NCBI GenBank assembly: GCA_016208085.1 | Contig: JACQYT010000056.1 | Coordinates: 1-64,000, forward strand | Reading direction: 5' to 3' | DNA length: 64,000 nt | Source of the DNA: Elusimicrobiota bacterium | Lineage (GTDB): Bacteria; Elusimicrobiota; Elusimicrobia; Elusimicrobiales; UBA9959 | Shown: in pieces, positions 47,950-60,477 of the stretch | Layout: every line of letters begins with the position of its first letter | Numbering within the stretch: position 1 is the first letter of the stretch | Notes under the pieces: model-generated | Told to the model about the DNA's origin: nothing | Databases searched by the model: none | Seen by the model: only the letters and a program-made list of their open reading frames with translations | Position numbers and translations under genes: made by a program

Positions 47950-50723
47950 GCCAGTTCCCTCAAGATCGTCTCAAGTCTCGCCAGTTTATTCTCCGCGTCC
48001 GCTTTGCGCGAGACGACCCTGTCCACTTCGGCTTTGGCGGCGCGGCTGATGAAATTCGGACTTTTCAGCTTTCCTTCGCAAAGGGCGAGATCCGAGCCGA
48101 GCCTGCCGGCCTCTTTTGCGATGCGCGCCTTTTCTTTTTCGAGGTCTATCATGCCTTCCAGCGGCACATAGATATTGAATGCGTCCGAAAGAGCCGAGGC
48201 CGCGCGCGCGGGCCTGGCCAGGTCCGGGGCTATTTCCAGACCTTCCGTCCTGGCCAGCCTTGAGATATAGCTTTCGTGCTTTTTAAGAAGTTCCAAAGCG
48301 TTCTTGTCCGCGGAAGTAATAAGGGTTTTGACGGTCCTGGCGGGCGGGATCTCGAACTCCGCGCGCAGCGTCCTTATCTGCGTGACAACGCCCATTATCT
48401 TTTTCATGGAGCTTTCGGCTTGTGAAGACTGAAGGCTGAAGGCTGAAGGCTGCCCGCCAAACAATCCGGCGGGTCCGCCTCCGGCGGAAAGGCTGAAGGG
48501 ATATTTTTCCTTCAAAAGAAACGGCTTGTCCGGGCTGGTATAAGCTTTAAGACCCGAGAACAGCTCTTCCGTGACGTAGGGCATGAACGGGTGCAGCGCT
48601 TTCAAAGTTCCGCCGAAGAGATGCAAAAGAATGCCCAGGGTAACGGCCTTATCAGCGGTTTCAAGCCTCGGCTTGGCCAGTTCCAGGTACCAGTCGCAGA
48701 AATCGTCCCAGAAAAACCTGTAAAGGACGCTGACGGCGTTCCCGATATCGTAGTCCGCCATGCAGGCCTTTACGTCGTCCAGGGCGCCGCCGTAGCGTTC
48801 AAGTATCCAGTCGTCGGCCAGGGTAAGCGCGCCTGAAGCCTTCAACGCTTTGAGCTGTTTTTCATCAAGGGAGGTTATGCCGGAATTTTCCGGCAGGTTC
48901 ATCATTATGAACCTGAATACGTTGTATATCTTGTTGACGAAGTTCCGTCCGCCTATGAGGGCCTCTTCCGAGAACGGGATGTCTTTGCCGCCCGCGGCCT
49001 GCGAAAGAATGGCGAACCGCATGGCGTCTGTGCCGTATTTGTCCGTCATGGAAAGCGGGTCTATGCCGTTGCCTAGGGATTTGGACATCTTTTTGCCGTG
49101 CCTGTCCCTGATGATGCCGTGCACGTAGACATAGCTGAAAGGCGGCCTGCCCATATGCTCTATGCCGCTCATGACCATGCGCGCCACCCACAGGTAAAGT
49201 ATCTCATAGCCGGTCACAAGGACCGAGGTCGGGTAGTAATAAGCCAGTTCCTCCGATCTTTGCGGCCAGCCGAAGACGGAAAACGGCCATAAAGCCGATG
49301 AAAACCATGTGTCCAGGACGTCGGGGTCCTGCACGAAGTCCGCGCCCCCGCAATCCGGGCACTTTGGGGGTTTCGCGAACGAAACCGCCGGCTTTGCCCC
49401 GCCTTTGAACGAGACTCTTGAAAGTTCTCCCGCCGCCGAAAACCTCAAGGCCGCCGAAGAACAGGTTTTGCAGTACCAGACCGGGATGCGGTGGCCCCAC
49501 CAGATCTGACGGGAGATGCACCAGTCCTGGATATTCTTCAGCCATTCTATGAAAGGCTTTTTCCAGGAAGAGGGATAAAATTTCACCTCTTCGCTTTCGG
49601 CCGCTTTTATCGCCGGCGCGGCCAGGTCTTTCATCTTCACGAACCATTGCTCGGAGACCAGCGGTTCTATGTGTTGATGACAGCGCTCGCATTTGTTGAC
49701 GGAATGCCTGTAGTGCTCTTCTTTCTCCAGGAATTCCCCGGCCTTGAGGTCTTCCACTATCTCTTTCCTGGCCGCCTGTGCGTTTTTGCCGCGGTATTTC
49801 TCCGGGCAATTGACCATTCTCCCGGTAAAATCTATGACCCTTATGAACTGAAGTCCGTGCCGCCGGCCTATTTCAAAGTCCGCCGGGTCGTGGGCCGGGG
49901 TGACCTTAACCGCCCCCGTGCCGAAAGTCTTGTCCACAACGCTCTCGGCTATCACCGGTATGACGCGGCCGGCAAGCGGGAGCTTCAGCTTCCCGCCTAT
50001 CAGCGTTTTATACCTGTCGTCTTCGGGATTTACGGCCACGGCGGTGTCGCCGAGCATGGTTTCGGGCCGCGTGGTGGCCACCGTAAGGCCTTTTGACCCG
50101 TCCGCCGCCGGGTAATGGATATGCCAGAGCTTGGATTTTTCCTCTTCGTACTCCACTTCAATGTCGGAGAGCGCGGTGCCGCAGCGCGTGCACCAGTTTA
50201 TCATCCTTTCGCCCCTGTAGATCAAGCCTTTCTTCCACAGGGCGCTGAAAGCCTCAAAAACGGCCGTTGCGCGCTTAGCGTCCATGGTGAAGCGTACATT
50301 GGCCTTGCCGGTGTCCAGGGCGCAGCCGAGCTTCCTGAGCTGGTTTAAGATGGTGTCGCCGCAAACCCAGTACCAAGCCCACATCCGTTCAAGGAATTTT
50401 TCCCTGCCCAGGTCTTCCTTGGTCCTGCCTTCGGTTTTAAGCATCTTCTCCATCACGTTTTGCGTGGCTATGCCGCCGTGATCGGTGCCAGGCACCCAGT
50501 AAGCCTCTTTGCCGGTCATGCGCTCGTAACGCACCAGCGAATCCTGTAAAATGTTGTTCAGGGCGTGGCCCATATGCAGCGCCCCGGTGATGTTCGGCGG
50601 GGGGATCACTATGACAAAAGGTTTCCTGCCCTTGTCGGCCGCGGAAATAAAAAGTTTTTCCTTCTGCCAGATTTCGGACCATTTGTCCTCTACCGGCCCG
50701 GGGTCATAAGTTTTTGGAAGCAT
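47946..50723 (-). CDS. valS: Valyl-tRNA synthetase with an in-frame repeat insert at 48424-48500
   Basis: PPPNITGALHMGHALN, KMSKSLGNGIDPL, WCISRQIWWGHRIPVWY. Confidence 0.96.
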   Translation of the reverse strand: MLPKTYDPGPVEDKWSEIWQKEKLFISAADKGRKPFVIVIPPPNITGALHMGHALNNILQDSLVRYERMTGKEAYWVPGTDHGGIATQNVMEKMLKTEGRTKEDLGREKFLERMWAWYWVCGDTILNQLRKLGCALDTGKANVRFTMDAKRATAVFEAFSALWKKGLIYRGERMINWCTRCGTALSDIEVEYEEEKSKLWHIHYPAADGSKGLTVATTRPETMLGDTAVAVNPEDDRYKTLIGGKLKLPLAGRVIPVIAESVVDKTFGTGAVKVTPAHDPADFEIGRRHGLQFIRVIDFTGRMVNCPEKYRGKNAQAARKEIVEDLKAGEFLEKEEHYRHSVNKCERCHQHIEPLVSEQWFVKMKDLAAPAIKAAESEEVKFYPSSWKKPFIEWLKNIQDWCISRQIWWGHRIPVWYCKTCSSAALRFSAAGELSRVSFKGGAKPAVSFAKPPKCPDCGGADFVQDPDVLDTWFSSALWPFSVFGWPQRSEELAYYYPTSVLVTGYEILYLWVARMVMSGIEHMGRPPFSYVYVHGIIRDRHGKKMSKSLGNGIDPLSMTDKYGTDAMRFAILSQAAGGKDIPFSEEALIGGRNFVNKIYNVFRFIMMNLPENSGITSLDEKQLKALKASGALTLADDWILERYGGALDDVKACMADYDIGNAVSVLYRFFWDDFCDWYLELAKPRLETADKAVTLGILLHLFGGTLKALHPFMPYVTEELFSGLKAYTSPDKPFLLKEKYPFSLSAGGGPAGLFGGQPSAFSLQSSQAESSMKKIMGVVTQIRTLRAEFEIPPARTVKTLITSADKNALELLKKHESYISRLARTEGLEIAPDLARPARAASALSDAFNIYVPLEGMIDLEKEKARIAKEAGRLGSDLALCEGKLKSPNFISRAAKAEVDRVVSRKADAENKLARLETILRELA

Positions 50724-50741
50724 TATGCCTCTTTTGAAAGT

Positions 50742-50793
50742 TGTAGCGGGCGACGTAAGTCGCCTATTTGGCGGACTGACATCCGCCGCTACA
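50742..50793. repeat. Cloverleaf TGTAGCGG...CCGCTACA element (inverted relative to 30221-30272)
   Basis: TGTAGCGGGCGACGTAAGTCGCCTATTTGGCGGACTGACATCCGCCGCTACA. Confidence 0.87.
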
Positions 50794-50882
50794 CCAGTTG
50801 CTAACTGTCTAATCCCCCTCTTTCCTCCTTTTCATAAAGGGGGAGGAAGGGGGATTTTATTGTTTCGACCGGATGTGAAAAG

Positions 50883-51989
50883 CTATACGAATTCTCTGAA
50901 AACCGCGTTCGAGAGATAAAGACATTTCTGATTTATCTTTACACGCCTGCCCGAAACCTCCAGCAGCCCTCTGGCGGACAGTGCGTTTATCTCTTCCCTA
51001 AATTCTATAAATATACCGTCCGGCAATACAATTCCGTCTGTTTTGCGCAATCCGAGCCACACGCGCTCGGCGTTTCTCTGAGCGGGGGTCAGGGTTTCGC
51101 AATACGCCCTGGCCGGCCCGCCGGCGTCCCCCGCGGTCCTTATGTACTCGCCCAGGTTCGCGGTATTACCCCAACGTTGTCCGGCTCTGTGCGAAGCGGC
51201 CGCGGTCCCCAGGCCGATATAGTCGCCCTGCTCCCAATAATTGAGGTTGTGAAGAGATTCTTTGCCGGGTTTGGCGAAGTTAGAAATCTCATAATGCCTG
51301 AAGCCGGCTTTTTTAAGGAGCGGCAGGGCTTCTTCATACATGCCGGCGGCCGTCTCCGGCGCTTCCCTGACGCCGAGCGTTGAAAAAACCGTCCCCTCGT
51401 GCACTTCAAGGGCGTAGAACGAGACATGCTCCGGCCCAAGCGTTAAGACTTTGTTCAGGCTTTGCCTGAAATCTTCACGGCTTTGGCCCGGCAGGCCTGT
51501 CATCAGGTCTATGTTTATATTGTCAAAGCCCGAGCGCCTTAGAAAACCTAAAGCTTTTAAAAAGTCCTCAAAAACCGCCGGGCGGCCCAATTTTTTAAGC
51601 AGCGCGTTCTGCGCGGCCTCCAGGCCGAGGCTTACCCTGGTTATACCGGCGGCCTTGAGCAGGCCGGCTTTTTGAAGCGTAAGACTTTCGGGGTTGGCCT
51701 CAAAAGTTGCCTCTTTCAGGTCTTTTATGCGGCCGAAACTTTTTTCCACCAGCGAAAACAACTCCTTAAGCCGGGCCGGGGGGAGGAAGCTGGGGGTTCC
51801 GCCGCCTATATAAAGGGTGTCCGGACGGTTGGACAGCGAGGCGGCTTTTCGCCCGGCATATAACCCTGCTTCCAGCTTTAACGCTTCAATATAAGGGCCT
51901 ATCAGGTCCGTTCTGCCGGCGCTGGAGGTAAAATCGCAATAATGGCATCTGCTTGCGCAGAAGGGAATGTGAACGTATAAGCCATGCAT
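50883..51989 (-). CDS. hemW: Radical SAM heme chaperone HemW-like protein
   Basis: YVHIPFCASRCHYCDFTS; YIGGGTPSFL; GLPGQSREDFRQSL. Confidence 0.9.
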   Translation of the reverse strand: MHGLYVHIPFCASRCHYCDFTSSAGRTDLIGPYIEALKLEAGLYAGRKAASLSNRPDTLYIGGGTPSFLPPARLKELFSLVEKSFGRIKDLKEATFEANPESLTLQKAGLLKAAGITRVSLGLEAAQNALLKKLGRPAVFEDFLKALGFLRRSGFDNINIDLMTGLPGQSREDFRQSLNKVLTLGPEHVSFYALEVHEGTVFSTLGVREAPETAAGMYEEALPLLKKAGFRHYEISNFAKPGKESLHNLNYWEQGDYIGLGTAAASHRAGQRWGNTANLGEYIRTAGDAGGPARAYCETLTPAQRNAERVWLGLRKTDGIVLPDGIFIEFREEINALSARGLLEVSGRRVKINQKCLYLSNAVFREFV

Positions 51990-52004
51990 AGCGGGGAGAA
52001 GGAT

Positions 52005-52112
52005 AAAGGATGAAGGCTAAAGGCTTAAGGAAGAGGAAGACGGGAAAAAATGTGGGGAACAAATATACCGCCTTTATCCTTCAGCCTTAAGCCTTTATCC
52101 TTTCCGCCTGCT
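52005..52112. repeat. Heptad hairpin element between hemW and slipin (aaggataaaggatgaaggctaaaggcttaagg ... cctttatccttcagccttaagcctttatccttt)
   Basis: Inverted arms built of AAGGATA/AAGGCTA/AAGGCTT-type heptads. Confidence 0.85.
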
Positions 52113-52857
52113 AGTTCTGGTTCTTCTTCATGAACATCTGTATCAGGTCTATCGGCACCGGGAAGATGATGGTGGAGTTCTTTTCAATGGATATTTCAGC
52201 CAGCGTCTGCAGATAGCGCAGCTGTACGGCCACGGGCTGGGTGTTCATGATCTGGGCCGCGTCAGCCAGTTTCTGCGAGGCCTGAAATTCGCCTTCGGCG
52301 TGGATAACCTTGGCCCGCCTTTCCCTTTCCGCCTCGGCCTGTTTCGCTATGGCTCTTTGCATTTCCTGCGGAAGGTCCACGTTCTTGACTTCAACGCTGG
52401 AGATCTTTATGCCCCAGGGCTCGGTATGCAGGTCAAGTATCTCCTGGAGGTTTTTGTTTATCTTGTCGCGGTTGGCAAGCAGATCGTCCAGTTCCTGCTG
52501 GCCCAGCACGCTCCTGAGCGTGGTCTGCGCCAGCTGGCTGGTGGCGTACATATAGTTTTCCACGTTCAGCACGGCGGTCTGCGGGTTGACCACCCTGAAA
52601 TAAATGACCGCATTGACCTTCACCGAGATGTTGTCGCGGGTAATAACGTCCTGCGGCGGCACATCCAGCACCACTACACGGGTGCTCATCCTGAACATCT
52701 GCTGTATGCCGGGGATAAGGATTATCAGGCCCGGGCCTTTAACGCCGGTGAAGCGGCCGAACGTGAGGATCACACCCCGCTCGTACTCGTTAAGTATCTT
52801 GATGCTCGTGAAAACTATGATAACCGCAATTATTATCAACGGAGTCATACCGATCAT
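52111..52857 (-). CDS. Slipin/stomatin-like SPFH protein
   Basis: [69 protein letters not shown]. Confidence 0.93.
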   Translation of the reverse strand: MIGMTPLIIIAVIIVFTSIKILNEYERGVILTFGRFTGVKGPGLIILIPGIQQMFRMSTRVVVLDVPPQDVITRDNISVKVNAVIYFRVVNPQTAVLNVENYMYATSQLAQTTLRSVLGQQELDDLLANRDKINKNLQEILDLHTEPWGIKISSVEVKNVDLPQEMQRAIAKQAEAERERRAKVIHAEGEFQASQKLADAAQIMNTQPVAVQLRYLQTLAEISIEKNSTIIFPVPIDLIQMFMKKNQN

Positions 52858-53044
52858 TTAACCCTCCTTTTAAACCTTAATTTTCCGGCCGAAATCCGCC
52901 CCGGAAAAACTGCGCCAAGTTAAGTCTAGCAAAAGAAAGCGACAGAGCGCAACTTTCCGTTATTTTCCACAGCCCGCCTTGTCGCGCTTTTTCTAATTAT
53001 GTATATTAAGATTGGTTCATTCGTAAAAAGTCATTTTGCCGTTC

Positions 53045-53102
53045 TGTAGCGGGCGAATTACTATTCGCCTCTATTGGGCGGGATAGTAATCCCGCCGCTA
53101 CA
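53045..53102. repeat. Cloverleaf TGTAGCGG...CCGCTACA element
   Basis: TGTAGCGGGCGAATTACTATTCGCC...GGCGGGATAGTAATCCCGCCGCTACA. Confidence 0.83.
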
Positions 53103-53144
53103 ATTTTCCGGAATGCGGACTTTTTACGGGAGAGTCAAGATTGC

Positions 53145-54458
53145 ATGATTTTAGGGATAGGAACCGACTTCATCGAGGTTTCCCGGGTCCAAAGGCTTCA
53201 AAGAAATAATATGGCTTTCGCCGACACTGTCCGAGAGGAGTATCAGAAAGAGCTTGAGAGCTTGAGGAGCGCCGGCATGTTCAAGGTCGAGCGCTTCATC
53301 CATTCCGCGCAGGCCGCCGACATCGAAGTGGAATTCCCGGCGGGTTCGGCGCCCAAAAAAGTCATCAATATGTGCGCCAATAATTACCTTGGGCTCTCCA
53401 GCCATCCCGAGGTCGTCAAGGCCGCGCACGACGGCATGGACAGGCGCGGCTACGGGATGTCCTCGGTGCGCTTCATCTGCGGCACACAGGACATACATAA
53501 GGAGCTGGAAAAGCGCATGACGGAGTTCCTCGGTACCGAGGACACCATCCTGTTTGCGTCCTGCATGGACGCCAACGCCGGGGTCTTCGAGGCTATTCTC
53601 GGCGAAGCCGACGCGATCATCTCCGACCGCCTGGTCCACGCTTCCATCATAGACGGCATCAGGCTGTGCAAGGCGCAGCGCGACATCTTCAACCATACCG
53701 ACATGAAAGACCTGGAGGCCAAGCTCCGCCTTCATTGCGGCAGACGTCGTAAGATCGTAGTCACGGACGGCGTTTTCTCTATGGACGGCGACACGCCCCC
53801 GCTGGACGAGATGGTTGTCCTGTGCGAAAAGTACGGCGCGCTGCTCTTCGTTGACGATTCCCATTCCACCGGCTTTATCGGCAAGACGGGCCGTGGCACG
53901 CACGAAAAATACGGCGTCGTAGGCAAAATAGATGTCATAACCACCACTTTCGGCAAGGCCCTCGGCGGCGCCTCGGGCGGCTGCGTCTCGGGCCGCAGGG
54001 AACTTGTGGAGATGTGCCGGCAGAAGGCCCGCCCGTACCTGTTCTCCAATACGATTGCGCCTGTGGTGGTGGCGGGAGCGCTGCGGGTGTTGGACATTCT
54101 TTCCCGGAGCACGGAGCGCCGCGACAAGCTGGAGAGCAATTCCGCCTATTGGCGCAAGGGCCTGACCGAAGCCGGCTTTGTGCTCAAAGAGGGCGACACC
54201 CCGATCGTTCCGGTCATGCTGTTCAACGCGAAGCTCGCCCAGGATTTCTCCCGCGACCTCTTTGACGAGGGGATATACGCGATAGGCTTCTTCTTCCCGG
54301 TGGTTCCCAATGGCCAGGCCCGCATCCGCACGCAGCTTTCGGCCGCGCACGAGACGCACCATCTGGATAAGGCCCTTACCGCCTTTATCAAGGTAGGTAA
54401 AAAATACGGGATACCGGGCAAGACCAGGGAAGAGATCATCGCCAGGTACGGCGCTTAA
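53145..54458 (+). CDS. kbl: Glycine C-acetyltransferase / 2-amino-3-ketobutyrate CoA ligase (alpha-oxoamine synthase) with a 22-aa AcpS-like N-terminal leader; native start probably 53211
   Basis: MCANNYLGLSSHPEV, VFSMDGDTPPLDEM, TTTFGKALGGASGG; leader MILGIGTDFIEVSRVQRLQ resembles holo-ACP synthase. Confidence 0.92.
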   Translation: MILGIGTDFIEVSRVQRLQRNNMAFADTVREEYQKELESLRSAGMFKVERFIHSAQAADIEVEFPAGSAPKKVINMCANNYLGLSSHPEVVKAAHDGMDRRGYGMSSVRFICGTQDIHKELEKRMTEFLGTEDTILFASCMDANAGVFEAILGEADAIISDRLVHASIIDGIRLCKAQRDIFNHTDMKDLEAKLRLHCGRRRKIVVTDGVFSMDGDTPPLDEMVVLCEKYGALLFVDDSHSTGFIGKTGRGTHEKYGVVGKIDVITTTFGKALGGASGGCVSGRRELVEMCRQKARPYLFSNTIAPVVVAGALRVLDILSRSTERRDKLESNSAYWRKGLTEAGFVLKEGDTPIVPVMLFNAKLAQDFSRDLFDEGIYAIGFFFPVVPNGQARIRTQLSAAHETHHLDKALTAFIKVGKKYGIPGKTREEIIARYGA

Positions 54459-54570
54459 AAAAATGTCCGCCTCAGGCAGACATTTTTTTAATATTCGTTC
54501 GCCTGCTTGCCGGCTTCGGCCGATAGATTTTACCAGTGAACGCCTGTTAATTTTAGTATTGCCGATCAGG
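54456..54570 (-). repeat. ~100-bp dispersed element (reverse copy); its hairpin AAAAAAATGTCCGCCTcAGGCaGACATTTTTTT is also the kbl terminator
   Basis: Reverse complement reads CTGATCGGCAATACTAAAATTAACAGGCGTTCACTGGTAAAATCTAT...GGCGAACGAATATT...hairpin. Confidence 0.75.
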
Positions 54571-54625
54571 AAAGAAACTAAAAAACCCTCCTTTTAGCAA
54601 AGGGGGAAGAAGGGGAATTTGAATA

Positions 54626-56119
54626 ATGCCTTACGCTGTTTTTGCTGTTTATCTGCTGACGTTGGTGGGAATAACCATATACACCGCAAAGAGATCGCGG
54701 AATTCTTCCGATTTTATTTTAGGCGGCAAGCAGATCTCCGGAGTGTCGCTGGCCCTGTCCGAGAGGGCGACGGGGGAGTCGGCCTGGCTGTTACTGGGGC
54801 TGACGGGCGAAGCTTACCTGCTGGGCCTGCAGACCTTCTGGATCGCGCTGGGCTGCGTCGTCGGCATAATTTTCATCTGGTTCGTGATGGGCGAACGGCT
54901 GCAAATGGAGCGGGAAAGGACCGGCGCGCTGACGATTTCAAGCCTGCTCTCCAAAAAATTCCCCGGTTCTGAAAAAGTTATCGGGACTCTTTCGGCTTCC
55001 ATCATCGTGTTTTTCTTTTTGTTCTACGTGGAGGCACAGTTCTACGGCGGCGGCAAGGTCCTCTACGATACTTTCGGCCTGAACCCGCTGTGGGGCGTGG
55101 TCGCCGGCTCGCTGATAGTCGTCCTCTACTGCATGATAGGCGGGTTCATCACCGTCGTCTTCACCGACGTCTTCCAGGCGATACTGATGATAATCACGCT
55201 GATCCTTCTGCCGGTCATACTGATGTATATCGCGGCTTCAAAAGACATACACCTCGCGCAGGCGATAATGAAAGCGGGGACGGAATTTAGCTCGCTGACG
55301 GCCGGGAAGGAGGGGATGGCGGGCTTCCTGCTGGCTTTGAGCGGCATGAGCTGGGCGCTGGGCTATACCGGCCAGCCGCAGCTCTTGACCAGGATGATGG
55401 CCATCAGGGATAAAAAAGAAGTCACGGCCGCCAAATGGGTGGCAGCAGGCTGGACAGTGCTGGCCTACGGCGGGGCCCTGATGATAGGCCTTCTGGGCTA
55501 CGCTTTCGCCCAGAACGGCGTTCTCCCGGCGCAATCCCTGGCCAAGCTGTCCGACACTAAGGCCAACGGCTGCGAGCTGATACTGCCCGTGCTTATAAAT
55601 TTCTTCGTGACGCCGGTCGTCGGCGGCGTGCTGCTCTGCGGCGCCATCTCCGCGATGATGTCCACTGCTTCCTCCGAGATCATCGTAAGCTCCTCGTCGG
55701 TCACGGAAGACATCTACGGCGCTTTTTCAAAGAAGCAGATGACCCCGAAGCAATCCCTCCGGTTTAACAGGTGGGTAACGCTGGCTTTCGGCCTGGCCGC
55801 GTTCATAATGGCGCTGACGGTCAAGGATTCCGTCTACGGGCTTGTCTCTTACGCGTGGTCGGGCATAGGCTCTTCGTTCGGCCCGGCGCTGCTCTTATTG
55901 CTGTACTGGAAAAAGTTCTCCCGCGCCGGCGTCATAGCCTCGCTTATCAGCGGCACCGCCGGCACGATAATCTGGAAAACCTGGCTGGTGGGCCCAAGCG
56001 GCGGCATCTCGGAGCGCCTCGCCAGTTTCGTCTTCGCTTTCCTGATGGCCGTCCTGTTCTCGTACCTGTTCCCTGAAAAGAGCGAAGCGCCCGCCGAAGC
56101 GCGACCTTATTTTATTTAA
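54626..56119 (+). CDS. Sodium:solute symporter (SSS family, PutP-like)
   Basis: DFILGGKQISGVSLALSERATGESAWLLLGLTGEAY; GYTGQPQLLTRMMAIRD; about 12-13 TM segments. Confidence 0.9.
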   Translation: MPYAVFAVYLLTLVGITIYTAKRSRNSSDFILGGKQISGVSLALSERATGESAWLLLGLTGEAYLLGLQTFWIALGCVVGIIFIWFVMGERLQMERERTGALTISSLLSKKFPGSEKVIGTLSASIIVFFFLFYVEAQFYGGGKVLYDTFGLNPLWGVVAGSLIVVLYCMIGGFITVVFTDVFQAILMIITLILLPVILMYIAASKDIHLAQAIMKAGTEFSSLTAGKEGMAGFLLALSGMSWALGYTGQPQLLTRMMAIRDKKEVTAAKWVAAGWTVLAYGGALMIGLLGYAFAQNGVLPAQSLAKLSDTKANGCELILPVLINFFVTPVVGGVLLCGAISAMMSTASSEIIVSSSSVTEDIYGAFSKKQMTPKQSLRFNRWVTLAFGLAAFIMALTVKDSVYGLVSYAWSGIGSSFGPALLLLLYWKKFSRAGVIASLISGTAGTIIWKTWLVGPSGGISERLASFVFAFLMAVLFSYLFPEKSEAPAEARPYFI

Positions 56120-56274
56120 TCTTACAATGCAATAGCCTCTACCCCTCTTTTGGAAAGAGGGGAGGGGAAGATTTTTGCAAAGAAAATTAACGACGAGGCG
56201 GGGACCGGATAATAGTTTAAATTTTGTATTATATAAGTGGTTTCAAGGCCGGTTCTCTAAATGAAGTTTTCGCT

Positions 56275-56377
56275 CTGACCGGCGTGACGGAATTCACCGG
56301 CGTGTGCCGGTGAAATACAAAGCTGAAGTCGTCTGACAGGCGAACGGACACCCGTCCGCCTCAAGGCGCGGACGGGT
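56275..56377 (+). repeat. ~100-bp dispersed element; hairpin ACCCGTCCGCC...GGCGcGGACGGGT ends 1 nt before the nusB ATG
   Basis: CTGACCGGCGTGACGGAATTCACCGGCG...TCTGACAGGCGAACGGACACCCGTCCGCC. Confidence 0.78.
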
Positions 56378-56378
56378 T

Positions 56379-58930
<2,552 letters not shown>

Positions 58931-60430
58931 ATGGATAAAACCGCGTATCTCAGCGTTTACGACAAGACCGGCATCGTGGATTTTGCCCGCGGGCTGGAAA
59001 GCCTCGGTTTTGAGATCTACGCCTCCGGCTCCACTTTCAAGCTCCTCCGGGAATCGGAAATAGAGGCGGAAGATATACGCTACTCGCCGCCGGTCCCGGT
59101 TTCTATCCTCAAAGCCTTGTCCGGCCGCTCCGGCGTCCTTTCGGAAAACGGGGTGGAAGTGCCCGGGCCTTATATCGTGGCCGCCAACCTCTACCCGATA
59201 GCCAATATCGTGGGGCAGGAAGAATTCGCCATAGAGGAACTGTCCAATTACCTGGATCAGGCCAACGCCGCAGTCCTGCGCGCGGCCGCCAAAGATTTTG
59301 AAAATGTGATAACGCTCTGCCGGCCCCAGGATTACGGGCCGGTCCTTGAGGCGCTTAGAACGGCGGGGGGGCTTGAGCCCGCCAACAAGCGGCAGCTCGC
59401 CGCCCAGGCCTGGCAGTACCTGGCGGCCTACGACGCCACCGTCGCGCAGTATCTTTCCGAGACGCGGGACCTGCTGGGCGAAGAAGTGGTGATGAGCCTT
59501 AAGAAAGTCATGGAGCTCGCTTACGGCGAAAACCGCCATCAGAAAGCGGCTTTTTATGCCCTGAGCGGCGCCAGGCCGCGCGGCCTTAACGCGGCCCGGA
59601 TACTTTCCGGCGGGCAATTCAACCTGAACCATTATCTGGACCTGAACATGGCCTTTGAACTGGCCGCTGAATTCGAGGAGCCGGTTTGCGTCATTTCAAA
59701 ACATGCCAGGCCGGCCGGCGTCTGCGCGGCCGTAAAGCCGGTAGATTGCTTCAGGGGCGCTTTCAAAGCCGATCCCGCCGGGGCGGCGGGCGGCACGGCC
59801 GCCTTCAACCGCCAGGTGGACGAAGAAACGGCCCGGGCGCTGAAAGAGGTTTTTATTGAAACCGTAATGGCACCGGATTACGGCAAGGAAGCCCTGGCGC
59901 TGCTGCGCGCCAAGGAAGGCCTGAAGGTCATCGCCCTGCCGGCCCCGGTCCTTTCCCCCAGAGAGGTGGAGCTTTATTCCGTGGCCGGCGGGCTGCTGAT
60001 AGAGTCCAAGGACCAGGAAGTGCTGGGCGCGGAGCTGCAATGCGTTACCAGGCGCAAGCCGTCCGATGAGGAATTGCGTTCCCTCAAGCTGGCCTGGAAG
60101 ATTTCAAAATACGCCAAAACCTACGCCGTGGCGCTGGCATCCGGCGGGACTTCGGTTGCCCTGGGCGCGGCGGAAAGCTCCACCTATGACGCGGTCCGGA
60201 GCGCGGTTTTAAAGCTTAAGGATAAGCATCCGATCCTGGAAGGCAAGGCGCCGCTGGTGATGGCCTGCGACGCGGCGCTGCCGCTGAAGACACTGGAGGC
60301 GGCGCTGGCGGCGGGGATAAGCGCGGTGATACAGCCGGGGGGCTGGCGGGAAGACCTGGTCTGCGCCCAGTTCTGCGACTTAAAAAACATCGCGATGGTC
60401 CTGACCGGCGTAAGGCACTTCAAACACTGA
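58931..60430 (+). CDS. purH: Bifunctional AICAR transformylase/IMP cyclohydrolase PurH (or close homolog)
   Basis: LSVYDKTGIVDFARGLESLGFEIYASGST; ELAYGENRHQKAAFY; DAALPLKTLEAALAAGISAVIQPGG. Confidence 0.9.
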   Translation: MDKTAYLSVYDKTGIVDFARGLESLGFEIYASGSTFKLLRESEIEAEDIRYSPPVPVSILKALSGRSGVLSENGVEVPGPYIVAANLYPIANIVGQEEFAIEELSNYLDQANAAVLRAAAKDFENVITLCRPQDYGPVLEALRTAGGLEPANKRQLAAQAWQYLAAYDATVAQYLSETRDLLGEEVVMSLKKVMELAYGENRHQKAAFYALSGARPRGLNAARILSGGQFNLNHYLDLNMAFELAAEFEEPVCVISKHARPAGVCAAVKPVDCFRGAFKADPAGAAGGTAAFNRQVDEETARALKEVFIETVMAPDYGKEALALLRAKEGLKVIALPAPVLSPREVELYSVAGGLLIESKDQEVLGAELQCVTRRKPSDEELRSLKLAWKISKYAKTYAVALASGGTSVALGAAESSTYDAVRSAVLKLKDKHPILEGKAPLVMACDAALPLKTLEAALAAGISAVIQPGGWREDLVCAQFCDLKNIAMVLTGVRHFKH

Positions 60431-60477
60431 TTATTCGTTTTCACGGGCGAGATCGGCTTTTTCAAGGAGCTGGTTGA

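Noticed and set aside
53151-54362. 403-aa minus-strand ORF opposite kbl
   Set aside because: Shadow ORF of a clearly conserved plus-strand enzyme.
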